NCBI RefSeq assembly: GCF_051912485.1
Contig: NZ_CP196822.1
Span: 3,224,001 to 3,288,000, forward strand
Source: Nitrobacter sp051912485
GTDB taxonomy: Bacteria; Pseudomonadota; Alphaproteobacteria; Rhizobiales; Xanthobacteraceae
DNA: 64,000 nucleotides
Direction of reading: 5' to 3'
Shown here: piece after piece, positions 49,916 to 58,523 of the stretch
How the letters are laid out: each line of letters starts with the position of its first letter
Numbering within the stretch: position 1 is the stretch's first letter
The notes under the pieces: model-generated
The model's database searches: none
What the model saw: the letters and a program-made list of their open reading frames with translations, nothing else
Told to the model about the DNA's origin: nothing
Translations under genes and position numbers: made by a program

Positions 49916-50284
49916 TTATGTGTCCAGCGTCGCGCTGCCCTGGATCAGGGTCGTACTGCCATCGACCGGGCTGGTGATGATGGTGCCTACGCTCGCGCCG
50001 CCGTTGGCGTTGAGCGAGAACTTAGTGTCGCCGATCCGGAACGAACCGTCCTTGATCAGCACGCTCTGATACTGCACCGTGCTGCCGCTCTGATATTTCA
50101 CCTGTGCGCGAAATCCGTTGACCTCCGAAACCGTAAGCTCGAATTTCTGGTTGTTGTTTGAATACGTGCCCGACCACGTTCCCTGATAGAGCGTCGGATC
50201 GACGTTGGTGTACGGCGTGTTCGATGCCGGCGTTGCCGGTGTTGCCGTATAGGCTGATGACAGGATGCTGTAGATGTCGGACAT
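49916..50284 (-). CDS. Unrecognised 122-residue Ser/Thr/Gly-rich protein
   Basis: A 122-residue protein starting MSDIYSILSSAYTATPATPA, with a GGAG ribosome site just before ATG 50284. There is no signal peptide or membrane helix. After a Thr/Pro/Ala-rich start (~12-30) the sequence looks like an all-beta fold (WSGTYSNNNQKFELTVSEVN; VKYQSGSTVQYQSVLIKDG; FRIGDTKFSLNANGGASVG). Composition (low charge, rich in Ser, Thr, Gly, Asn) is typical of secreted or surface proteins that leave without a Sec signal. It converges on the double-glycine peptide gene across the terminator. I do not recognise the family. Confidence 0.65.
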   Translation of the reverse strand: MSDIYSILSSAYTATPATPASNTPYTNVDPTLYQGTWSGTYSNNNQKFELTVSEVNGFRAQVKYQSGSTVQYQSVLIKDGSFRIGDTKFSLNANGGASVGTIITSPVDGSTTLIQGSATLDT

Positions 50285-50559
50285 GAATTCTCCGCGCTGA
50301 AGCGATGGCGACGATTCGATGCACGGACTACGGGCGCGGCTGGTTAATCGGACCTTGCATCCTGTTTCGGACGATTGCCGGCGGCATCGGCGAAACAACT
50401 TGAAACAGAAAGCCGTCGGCTTGTGTTGGAACACAACGGGAACCCGGGCGGCCTGCGACGCTGACGCCGCGCGTTTACCACGTTCCCGACTCGGAACGTT
50501 TGGCCCTTCATGATATTGATCTCGTTCTGCCGTCCCGTCGCGTCTGGAGTTTTTGTCCG

Positions 50560-51546
50560 ATGGCCCCGCGTGCGAACTGGAAAGGCTTTTTGCGCCTTTC
50601 GCTCGTGACTTGTCCCGTCGCCCTGTTTCCGGCGACCTCGGAGTCCGAGAAGGTCAGCTTCAACCAGATCAATCGCAAGACCGGACATCGCATCAAGTAT
50701 CAGAAAGTCGATGCGGAAACCGGCGAGGACGTCGATAACGAGGATATCGTCAAGGGCTACAAGATCGACACTGACAGCTATCTCGAGGTGACTAAGGACG
50801 AACTCGATAACATCGCGCTCGAGTCCACCCACACCATCGAGATCGACCAGTTCGTGCCGCGCGCCGAGATCGACGACCTTTATATCATCAGGCCGTATTA
50901 TCTCGTGCCGGACGGCAAGGTCGGCCACGACGCCTATGCCGTGATCCGCGACACCATCAAGGCCACCGGCAAGGTCGCACTGGCGCGGGTGGTGCTGACC
51001 AACCGCGAACACATCATTGCGCTGGAAGCGCGCGACAATGGACTGGTCGGCCTGCTGCTGCGCTACCCCTACGAGGTGCGCAAGGCGTCGGACTATTTCG
51101 ACGACATCAAGGACGTGAAAATCACCAAGGACATGCTCGATCTCGCCAAGCATATCGTCGAGCAGAAGTCCGGCCACTTCGAGCCGACCGCTTTCGAGGA
51201 TCACTATGAGGCAGCGCTGCTCGACCTGATCGAGCAGAAGAAAGCGGGCCACCCCATCGCCAAGGCCAAAGTGAAAACCGAAGGCAACGTCATCAACCTG
51301 ATGGACGCCTTGAGGCAGAGCCTGAAGGGGGGCAAATCTGCGCCGACCCCGGCCAAGGCAGCTCCGGCGAAGGGCAAGAAGTCCAGGAAGCGCGTCGAAG
51401 GCCAGCGTGAGATGCTGTTTCCGATCGAGGGCAAGAAGGCCGCCGCGAAGGAGACTAAGCGCGAGCCTGCGAAGCGCCCGGCCAAGACATCCAGCGCAAA
51501 GACATCTGCTGCGAAGGGCTCCGCCGCGAAACGCAAGGCCGGTTAG
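50560..51546 (+). CDS. ku: Non-homologous end joining protein Ku
   Basis: A 328-residue bacterial Ku. The Ku core is intact (MAPRANWKGFLRLSLVTCPVA; RAEIDDLYIIRPYYLVPDGK; GKVALARVVLTNREHI; HIVEQKSGHFEPTAFEDHYE). A Lys/Ala-rich C-terminal extension of ~75 residues is typical of proteobacterial Ku and binds DNA and LigD. The homodimer threads onto DNA ends and recruits LigD. Start ATG 50560 gives the usual length; it is followed within 13 bp by a small gene and then ligD. Confidence 0.95.
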   Translation: MAPRANWKGFLRLSLVTCPVALFPATSESEKVSFNQINRKTGHRIKYQKVDAETGEDVDNEDIVKGYKIDTDSYLEVTKDELDNIALESTHTIEIDQFVPRAEIDDLYIIRPYYLVPDGKVGHDAYAVIRDTIKATGKVALARVVLTNREHIIALEARDNGLVGLLLRYPYEVRKASDYFDDIKDVKITKDMLDLAKHIVEQKSGHFEPTAFEDHYEAALLDLIEQKKAGHPIAKAKVKTEGNVINLMDALRQSLKGGKSAPTPAKAAPAKGKKSRKRVEGQREMLFPIEGKKAAAKETKREPAKRPAKTSSAKTSAAKGSAAKRKAG

Positions 51547-51558
51547 CCGGCCGCGCCG

Positions 51559-51747
51559 ATGCGCAAGCTGATCGCCTTCGACGACGAGACCATGACCGCG
51601 TTGACGCAACTCGGCCGCGATCGCATGGCGACGATTCAGGATCTGGCCGACGAGGCTTTTGCCGACCTTTTGAAAAAGCACGGCGTGCCGGTCGACCTGA
51701 AGGACGCGTTGCGCAAGAGCGCGGGCGCGAAACGTAAAAAATCGTAA
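51559..51747 (+). CDS. Small protein between ku and ligD, possibly ribbon-helix-helix
   Basis: A 62-residue protein (MRKLIAFDDETMTALTQLGR start) with a strand-helix-helix pattern (KLIAFDDETMTALTQLGRD; IQDLADEAFADLLKKHG) that could be a ribbon-helix-helix DNA-binding fold, and a basic tail AGAKRKKS. It lies 13 bp after ku and 171 bp before ligD, so it may be co-transcribed with ku. Function unknown; the position invites a link to NHEJ. Confidence 0.6.
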   Translation: MRKLIAFDDETMTALTQLGRDRMATIQDLADEAFADLLKKHGVPVDLKDALRKSAGAKRKKS

Positions 51748-51810
51748 ACGTCGCGGCACCCGCGAGCGTTTCCGGGCGTTGCACATCGTGTGATCCTTGG
51801 AGTCTGCCCG

Positions 51811-51898
51811 CTTCTGATGGAATCAGAAGTGAAGCTCCATGATTTTGATTTGACGCGTTTTCTTCACGCGAACCGGTACCCACTTCGCTCGAAAACGC
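51811..51898. repeat. Palindromic element, family B copy 2
   Basis: Hairpins CTTCTGAT-GGA-ATCAGAAG and GCGTTTTC...GAAAACGC, the same design as 40296-40381, with nearly identical right half (ACGCGAACCGGTACCCACTT). It lies 20 bp upstream of the ligD start. Confidence 0.8.
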
Positions 51899-51917
51899 TT
51901 TCATTGGAACCGACGCC

Positions 51918-54626
51918 GTGCCCTCCAGAAAACTCAGCACCTACCGCAAGAAGCGCGACTTTACGAAAACCGCCGAGCCGAGCGGCAAGGCGCGCGTCGC
52001 GGCCTCAAAGCAGCGGCGCTTCGTGATCCAGAAGCACGACGCCACCCGGCTGCATTACGACTTTCGCCTCGAATATGAGGGGGTGTTCAAGTCCTGGGCC
52101 GTGACGCGCGGACCCTCGCTCGATCCAACAGAGAAGCGGCTGGCAGTGGAGGTCGAGGATCACCCGCTCGACTACGGCGACTTCGAGGGCACGATCCCGA
52201 AGGGCCAGTATGGCGGCGGTACCGTGGAGATCTGGGACCGCGGCTACTGGTACGCTGAAGACCCGGCGAAGGGCCTTGCTAAGGGCGACCTCAAATTCGC
52301 ACTGATGGGCGAGAAGCTCAAAGGCGAATGGGTGCTGGTGCGGATGAAGCACGACCGCAGCGGCGGCAAACGCACCAACTGGCTGCTGATAAAGCACCGC
52401 GACGACTATGCCAGACCAGGCAGCGGCGAAGCGGTGCTGAATGACGACCGCTCGGTCGCGTCCGGGCGAACGTTCAAACAAATCGAGGAAGGCAAAGGCA
52501 AGGCGCCGGAGCCCTTCATGATGACCAGGCGGATCGCAGGCTCTGATGCCGTGTGGAATTCGAACAAAGGCGTTGCTGCCGAGGCTCGCGCGACAAAGAC
52601 GAGCGCCAAACCTGCATCAGCCCGCAAGCGAGCGCCGAAGAAAGCCAAGACCCAAGCCAGCAAGGCCCGCGCGATCAAGAGCGAGATGCCGGACTTCGCA
52701 GGACTTCAACTCTGCGAAATATCGGCACGCCCACCGTCGGCAGACGGCTGGGTGCATGAAATCAAGTTCGACGGCTACCGCATTCAGATGCAGATCGCGA
52801 ACGGCGACGTGACGCTCAAAACGCGCAAGGGCCTCGACTGGACCGACAAATTTCCGGCTATCGCGAGCGCGGCTACAAAATTGCCCGATGCCATCATCGA
52901 CGGCGAGATCGTCGCGCTCAACAAGAAGGGCGATCCGGACTTTTCGGCGATGCAGGCCGCGCTGTCCGATGGCAACACGGATGATCTCGTGTTCTTTGCG
53001 TTCGACCTGCTGTTCGCCGAGGGTGAGGATCTGCGCCCGCTGCCGCTGCTCGCGCGCAAGGAACGGCTTCGCAAGTTGCTGGGGCGCTCTGCGAAATCGA
53101 CCCGCGCGCCCATCCGCTATGTCGAGCATTTCGACGCCGACGGCGAACAGATGCTCGCATCAGCCCGCGACGCCGGCCTTGAAGGCATCATCTCCAAACG
53201 GGCCGACGCGCCTTATCGCGCCGGCCGCGGCGGAAGCTGGCTCAAGATCAAGAGCCGCCCCGGCCATGAGGTGGTGATCGGCGGCTGGAAAACCACGGAC
53301 GGGAAATTCCGCTCGCTGATGGCCGGTGTCTACAATGGCGACCGCCTCGTCTATACCGGCATCGTCGGCACCGGCTACGGACGCGATACCGTCAAGCGCA
53401 TCATGCCGGCACTGAAAGCCGCCGCCGCGTCGAGGAGTCCGTTCTCCGGCAAGAACGCTCCGACCGGCGGCCGCGACGTGCATTGGCTGAAGCCTGAACT
53501 CGTTGCCGAGATCGAATTCGCCGGTTGGACTGCCGACGGCATGATCCGCCAGGCGGCCTTCAAGGGATTGCGCGCGGACAAGCCGGCCCGTGAGGTCAGG
53601 GCGGAGACGCCGGCCCGTGCGACGGTCCCAAGGCTCGGCGCAACAAGGCTCGGCGCGAGAGCCGCGGCGACAACACGCACTGATATGACGACATCGCGCC
53701 AGCCGCGCACGTCCACGACGCGAGATCGCGCAACGATCATGGGCGTTGCGATCTCGCACCCTAACAAGGCGCTGTGGCCAGACGCCGGCGACAAGCAGCC
53801 AGTTACCAAGCGCGACCTCGCCGCCTACATGGAAACAATCGGCGGCTGGATGCTTCCACACATTCAGGGACGTCCGTGCTCCATCCTGCGCGCTCCCGAC
53901 GGCATCGACGGCGAGAGCTTCTTCCAGCGTCACGCCATGCCCGGCCTGTCAGACCTTGTCACCGAAGCGAAGGTGTCTGGTGACCGCAAGCCCTACCTGC
54001 AGATCGACCGCGTCGAGGCGCTGGTCGCCGTGGCGCAGATCGGCGGGCTCGAACTGCATCCGTGGAATTGCGCGCCCGATCAGTATGAGGTGCCAGGACG
54101 GCTGGTATTCGATCTCGACCCGGCGCCGGAGGTCACATTCCAGGATGTGATCGCGGCGGCCAAGGAGATGAAGCAACGCCTCGAAGCGCTCGGGCTTGAA
54201 ACCTTCTGCAAGACCACCGGCGGCAAGGGCCTGCACGTGGTCACGCCGCTTGCAATCACGCAAAAGAACCGGTTGAACTGGAAGCAAGCGAAAATGTTCG
54301 CGCAGGCCGTCTGCGAACAAATGGCAACTGACACACCCGACAAATATCTCATCAACATGTCGAAGAAGCAGCGCGAGGGCAAAATCTTTCTCGATTATCT
54401 TCGCAACGATACCAAATCGACCGCGGTCGCGCCGCTATCGCCGCGCGCGCGCCCCGGCGCCACCGTGTCGATGCCGCTGAACTGGTCGCAGGTAAAAATC
54501 GACCTCGATCCGAAACGGTTCACGCTTCGCAGCGCGCCGGACCTCCTGAAAAAGAGCAAGGCCTGGTCGGACTACGACAAGGCCGCCCGCCCACTGCAGG
54601 CCGCAATCGGAAAGCTCATCCGATGA
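51918..54626 (+). CDS. ligD: Multifunctional DNA ligase D (NHEJ)
   Basis: A 902-residue enzyme with three domains in the order phosphoesterase, ligase, polymerase. The PE domain is at ~25-190 (TRLHYDFRLEYEGVFKSWAV, DHPLDYGDFEGTIPKGQYGG); the ATP-dependent ligase at ~260-540 has the adenylated lysine K283 in EIKFDGYRIQ; the primase-like polymerase at ~620-880 has LEVFDLDP-type LVFDLDPAPEVTF and KTTGGKGLHVVTPL. With Ku it trims, fills and seals double-strand breaks. The Lig-Pol linker (~550-610) is long, with repeated T-RLGA units. It starts with GTG at 51918; its TGA overlaps the arginase ATG. Confidence 0.95.
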   Translation: MPSRKLSTYRKKRDFTKTAEPSGKARVAASKQRRFVIQKHDATRLHYDFRLEYEGVFKSWAVTRGPSLDPTEKRLAVEVEDHPLDYGDFEGTIPKGQYGGGTVEIWDRGYWYAEDPAKGLAKGDLKFALMGEKLKGEWVLVRMKHDRSGGKRTNWLLIKHRDDYARPGSGEAVLNDDRSVASGRTFKQIEEGKGKAPEPFMMTRRIAGSDAVWNSNKGVAAEARATKTSAKPASARKRAPKKAKTQASKARAIKSEMPDFAGLQLCEISARPPSADGWVHEIKFDGYRIQMQIANGDVTLKTRKGLDWTDKFPAIASAATKLPDAIIDGEIVALNKKGDPDFSAMQAALSDGNTDDLVFFAFDLLFAEGEDLRPLPLLARKERLRKLLGRSAKSTRAPIRYVEHFDADGEQMLASARDAGLEGIISKRADAPYRAGRGGSWLKIKSRPGHEVVIGGWKTTDGKFRSLMAGVYNGDRLVYTGIVGTGYGRDTVKRIMPALKAAAASRSPFSGKNAPTGGRDVHWLKPELVAEIEFAGWTADGMIRQAAFKGLRADKPAREVRAETPARATVPRLGATRLGARAAATTRTDMTTSRQPRTSTTRDRATIMGVAISHPNKALWPDAGDKQPVTKRDLAAYMETIGGWMLPHIQGRPCSILRAPDGIDGESFFQRHAMPGLSDLVTEAKVSGDRKPYLQIDRVEALVAVAQIGGLELHPWNCAPDQYEVPGRLVFDLDPAPEVTFQDVIAAAKEMKQRLEALGLETFCKTTGGKGLHVVTPLAITQKNRLNWKQAKMFAQAVCEQMATDTPDKYLINMSKKQREGKIFLDYLRNDTKSTAVAPLSPRARPGATVSMPLNWSQVKIDLDPKRFTLRSAPDLLKKSKAWSDYDKAARPLQAAIGKLIR

Positions 54627-55594
54627 CGGAAGCTAGCGCTGGCCGGGCCGGAAAGGTTGCGCTGCTCGGCGTTCCCATCGACATGGGCGCGGCGCAACGC
54701 GGCACCTTGATGGGGCCGGCGGCGCTGCGCACCGCGGGCATCAAGCCGGTGCTGGAAAGCCTCGGCATTGACGTGATGGACCACGGCGACATCTCCGTCG
54801 CTCAGGTCGCGCAGGCGACCGATCAGATTCCCGCAAACGCCAACCACTACCGCGACATCCGGGCATGGATCCGCGCGCTCAGCCCGCGCGCTTATGATCT
54901 GGCGAAGTCCGGCGCCATTCCGATCTTTCTCGGAGGCGACCACAGCCTGTCGATGGGTTCGATTAACGGCGTGGCGCGCTATTGGCAGGAACAGGGACGC
55001 GAATTGTTCGTGCTCTGGCTCGACGCCCACGCCGACTACAACACGCCGCTGACGACGATGACAGCGAACATGCACGGCATGTCCGCTGCTTTTGTGTGCG
55101 GCGAGCCCGGACTCGACGGCCTGCTCGGCGAGGAGACGCGCGCTTCGATCACGCCCGAGCATCTCGACCTGTTCGGCATCCATTCGATCGACCCGCTCGA
55201 GAAGAAGCTGGTGCACGAACGGTGCATCGCCATTGCCGACATGCGCGCGATCGATGAGTTCGGCGTGGCGGTGCTGATGCACCGTGTCATCGAAAGGGTC
55301 AAAGCGCGCAATGGCGTACTGCATCTCAGCTTCGATCTCGATGTGCTGGATCCCGGCCTCGCACCCGGTGTCGGCACCACCGTTCCCGGCGGCGCGACCT
55401 ATCGCGAGGCGCATCTCGTGATGGAACTCCTGTACGATTCCGGACTGGTCTGTTCGGTCGATATCGTCGAGCTCAATCCGTTCCTCGACGAACGCGGGCG
55501 GACCGCGCGGGTCGCGGTCGAGTTAATCGCGAGCCTGTTCGGACAGCAGATCACCGACCGTCCAACCCCCAGCAATACGCTGAGCGGAGGCTGA
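54623..55594 (+). CDS. rocF: Arginase
   Basis: A 323-residue Mn-dependent ureohydrolase that splits arginine into ornithine and urea. Metal-binding motifs are FLGGDHSLSMGS, LWLDAHADYNTP and LHLSFDLDVLDPGLAPGVGT. The N-terminal GVPIDMGAAQRGTLMGPAALR is the arginase/rocF type rather than agmatinase. It overlaps the ligD stop (ATGA), so its translation is coupled to ligD, an odd partner. ArgJ elsewhere in the window makes the arginine precursor. Confidence 0.94.
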   Translation: MTEASAGRAGKVALLGVPIDMGAAQRGTLMGPAALRTAGIKPVLESLGIDVMDHGDISVAQVAQATDQIPANANHYRDIRAWIRALSPRAYDLAKSGAIPIFLGGDHSLSMGSINGVARYWQEQGRELFVLWLDAHADYNTPLTTMTANMHGMSAAFVCGEPGLDGLLGEETRASITPEHLDLFGIHSIDPLEKKLVHERCIAIADMRAIDEFGVAVLMHRVIERVKARNGVLHLSFDLDVLDPGLAPGVGTTVPGGATYREAHLVMELLYDSGLVCSVDIVELNPFLDERGRTARVAVELIASLFGQQITDRPTPSNTLSGG

Positions 55595-55617
55595 CAGCGG
55601 CGCCCGCATCGCGCAAA

Positions 55618-56511
55618 TCATGCGAGCGCGGTCGTTACCGCACGCCCGACGGCCGCCATAGCAGCATCTTGCCGATCCGCCGAAACGGTAGCACCCGTGA
55701 GATAGGCCGTTACAACAAACGGCGCCCGGTCCGGCGGCCAGATCACAGCGACGTCATTCGCCGTTCCTCGCTCGCCCGTTTCGGTCTTGTCGCCGACGCG
55801 CCAGCCGGCCGGCAATCCGGCGCGCAGGCGTCTGCTGCCGGTCGTATTAGCGGCGAGCCAGCCGACGAGTTGCACGCGCGATTTCGCCGACAGCACATCG
55901 CCCAGCACGAGCGCACGCAGATCGGAGGCCATCGCGTTCGGCGTGGTGGTGTCGCGCGGATCGCCCGATGCCGCCTCATTGAGTTCGGTCTCGATGCGAT
56001 CGAGACGCGTCATGTCGTCGGCCAGCGACCGCACGAAGGCGGTCAGCCCCTGCGGGCCACCGATGCTTGCAAGCAGCAGATTGCCAGCGGTGTTGTCGCT
56101 GAGCGTCATGGCAGCCTCGCACAGTTCGGCGACGGTCATGCCGATCGGGCCGACATGCTTCTGCGTCTCCGGCGAATGCGTCACAAGATCGGCGTCGCTG
56201 AAATAAATCCGTCGCGCCAGACTTTCCTTGCCCGTATCGACGCCATGAAGAACAGCGCCCGCCGCCAGCACCTTGAAGGTGCTGCACATCGGAAATCGCT
56301 CGTCCATCCGATGCCCGACGCGCTGGCCGGTGCCGGTATCGAGCAGGGTGACGCCCAGCCGTCCGCCGCTTTCGGCCTCCAGCCGCCTCAATTCATCGAC
56401 AAACCTCTCCTGCAATGCCGCCGCGGCCCGCGCCCGGCCTGCGCGACCCATGACGGCAAGCCCGGCGAGACCCGCACCCACCGCACGCAACAATCGTCGT
56501 CTGCCGATCAT
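55618..56511 (-). CDS. bla: Class A beta-lactamase
   Basis: A 297-residue serine hydrolase. Twin-arginine-like start MIGRRRLLRAVGAGLAGLAV suggests Tat export. Class A signatures: nucleophile S77 in PMCSTFK, SDN in LSDNTAGNLLL, and the general-base glutamate motif in IETELNEA (ExxLN). The KTG triad, however, reads DKTETGERGT, with E244 in place of the expected glycine. This may lower or alter activity. It is a chromosomal single gene with no mobile element or LysR regulator (ampR) next to it. Confidence 0.92.
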   Translation of the reverse strand: MIGRRRLLRAVGAGLAGLAVMGRAGRARAAAALQERFVDELRRLEAESGGRLGVTLLDTGTGQRVGHRMDERFPMCSTFKVLAAGAVLHGVDTGKESLARRIYFSDADLVTHSPETQKHVGPIGMTVAELCEAAMTLSDNTAGNLLLASIGGPQGLTAFVRSLADDMTRLDRIETELNEAASGDPRDTTTPNAMASDLRALVLGDVLSAKSRVQLVGWLAANTTGSRRLRAGLPAGWRVGDKTETGERGTANDVAVIWPPDRAPFVVTAYLTGATVSADRQDAAMAAVGRAVTTALA

Positions 56512-56605
56512 TTTCGAAGCGTCCTCATGTTCCGTTGCGCCGAGCCGTCGAAAGCTGAAGCGTCATAATATCACCCGTGACATGAAGATCCCGCACCAGT
56601 TTATT

Positions 56606-56655
56606 GAGCATGATCTTATCCGAAGCCGTTTTTTCAGGTTTCGGGATCATGCTCT
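56606..56655. repeat. Palindromic element GAGCATGATC / GATCATGCTC, copy 2
   Basis: A 50-bp hairpin of the same family as 43713-43761, in the opposite orientation. It lies between bla and the end of pckA, and its right side continues to TAA, the reverse of the TTAG boundary. Confidence 0.8.
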
Positions 56656-56729
56656 AATAAGAAGACTCGGGATTAAAAAAGGCGGCTGATCGAACCGTTT
56701 CTTTGATTTCATAAAATTGATATGCGCGC

Positions 56730-58346
56730 CTACTCCGCCGCAACCTTCACCTCGGGTGCCGCGGCCTTGACCTCGGCATCGACGTCGTTTTCGAATCTGG
56801 CAAAATTCTTCCGGAACATGCCCACCAGGGCGCGCGCGGTCTTGTCGAACTCGGCCTTGTCGGCCCAGGTCTTGATCGGATTGAGGATATGCGGCTCCAC
56901 GCCGGGCACCGACGTCGGCACCGCGAACCCAAAATACCTGTCGGTGCGGAATTGGACATCGCGCAGCGAGCCATCGAGCGCCGCGCCGAGCAGCGCGCGC
57001 GTGACCTTGATCGGCATGCGACGGCCGGTGCCGTATTTGCCGCCGGTCCAACCTGTGTTGACCAGCCAGCAATCGACGTTGTGCTTCGCGATCAACTCGC
57101 GCAGCATGTTGCCGTAAACACTGGGATCGCGCGGCAGGAACGGCGAGCCAAAGCACGTCGAGAATTCGGGCTGCGGCTCGTTGCCAAGGCCGCGCTCGGT
57201 GCCCGCCACCTTCGCAGTATAGCCCGAGAGGAAATGATACATCGCCTGCGCTGGCGTTAGCCTCGCGATCGGCGGCAGCACGCCGAAGGCATCGGCGGCC
57301 AGCATGACCAGATTTTTCGGCTGACCCGCGCAGCCGGTCAACGACGCGTTCGGAATGAATTCGAGCGGATAGGCCGAACGGGTGTTCTCGGTCTTCGAGC
57401 CGTCATCGAAATCAGGCACGCGGGTGGATTCGTCGTGCACCACATTTTCAAGCACCGCGCCGAAGCGTTTCGAGGCCGCATAGATTTCAGGCTCGGCCTC
57501 CTGCGACAGCCTGATGCATTTGGCGTAGCATCCACCTTCGAAATTGAAGATGCCATCCCTGCTCCAGCCATGCTCGTCGTCGCCGATCAGCGTGCGTTTG
57601 GGATCGGCGGACAGCGTGGTTTTTCCCGTTCCCGAGAGGCCGAAGAAGATCGCGCTGTCGCCGTCGGGGCCGACATTGGCCGAGCAGTGCATCGGCAGCA
57701 CGCCCTTGTCGGGCAGAAAGTAATTCAGCGTGGTGAAGATGCTCTTCTTCATCTCCCCGGCATAGTGAGATCCGCCGATCAGAATGACCTTGCGGGCGAA
57801 ATCGAGGGCCACGACATTCTCCGAGCGGACGCCGTGCCGTTCTGGCTCGGCGCGGAAACTCGGCAGGTCGATGACGGTCAGTTCGGGAACGAAGCCTGCG
57901 AGCTCCGACGTTTCCGGCCGACCCAGCAGCGTACGGATAAAAAGCGAGTGCCAGGCCAGTTCGGTGAAAACGCGAGTCTTGACGCGCAATGTCGGATCGG
58001 CGCCGCCATAGAGATCCTGCGCGAACAGCGTCATGCCTTCGGCGTGCTTGAGGAAGTCGGCATACAACGCTGCAAATTGCTCCGGCGTGATCGACTGGTT
58101 GCCGGCCCACCATATGTTTTTGTCGGTGGTCGCGTCGCGGACCGTGAACTTGTCCTTCGGGCTGCGGCCGGTGAACACGCCAGTATCGGCGCAAAGCGCG
58201 CCGTCTGCGTTCACCATCGCTTCGCCGTTACGTAGCGCGTGCTCGTAAAGTTGCGGCGCGCCGAAATTCCAGTACACGGCCTTGACGTTCTTCAAGCCGC
58301 ATTTGCCGGCGCCGAAGGCGCCGTTACGCACGCCCATCTCTTGCAC
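56730..58346 (-). CDS. pckA: Phosphoenolpyruvate carboxykinase (ATP)
   Basis: A 538-residue enzyme that forms PEP and CO2 from oxaloacetate with ATP, first committed gluconeogenic step. The P-loop is FFGLSGTGKTTLSADPKRTL and the kinase-2/metal site is IGDDEHGWSRDGIFNFEGGCYAK. The N-terminal CGADTGVFTGRSPKDKF-type segment is present (ADTGVFTGRSPKDKFTVRD). It starts with GTG 58346 after a strong GGAGGAAT site. It lies next to the chvI-chvG-hprK-EIIA-HPr run, an arrangement seen across Rhizobiales and fitting carbon-status control. Confidence 0.97.
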   Translation of the reverse strand: MQEMGVRNGAFGAGKCGLKNVKAVYWNFGAPQLYEHALRNGEAMVNADGALCADTGVFTGRSPKDKFTVRDATTDKNIWWAGNQSITPEQFAALYADFLKHAEGMTLFAQDLYGGADPTLRVKTRVFTELAWHSLFIRTLLGRPETSELAGFVPELTVIDLPSFRAEPERHGVRSENVVALDFARKVILIGGSHYAGEMKKSIFTTLNYFLPDKGVLPMHCSANVGPDGDSAIFFGLSGTGKTTLSADPKRTLIGDDEHGWSRDGIFNFEGGCYAKCIRLSQEAEPEIYAASKRFGAVLENVVHDESTRVPDFDDGSKTENTRSAYPLEFIPNASLTGCAGQPKNLVMLAADAFGVLPPIARLTPAQAMYHFLSGYTAKVAGTERGLGNEPQPEFSTCFGSPFLPRDPSVYGNMLRELIAKHNVDCWLVNTGWTGGKYGTGRRMPIKVTRALLGAALDGSLRDVQFRTDRYFGFAVPTSVPGVEPHILNPIKTWADKAEFDKTARALVGMFRKNFARFENDVDAEVKAAAPEVKVAAE

Positions 58347-58523
58347 GGAGAATTCCTCCTCGAACTCCGTATTACCGGCGCGATCTCAGCCAACCGCGCC
58401 TCTGCCGCAACGACCTCAATATAGCCCATCCGGCCTCGATCCGGCGAACGGATATTGATGAACGCGGGGACCGGCCAAGCCGATCCCGGGTAACCCGGTC
58501 GATCCAAAGGCGACCGAGGCCAA

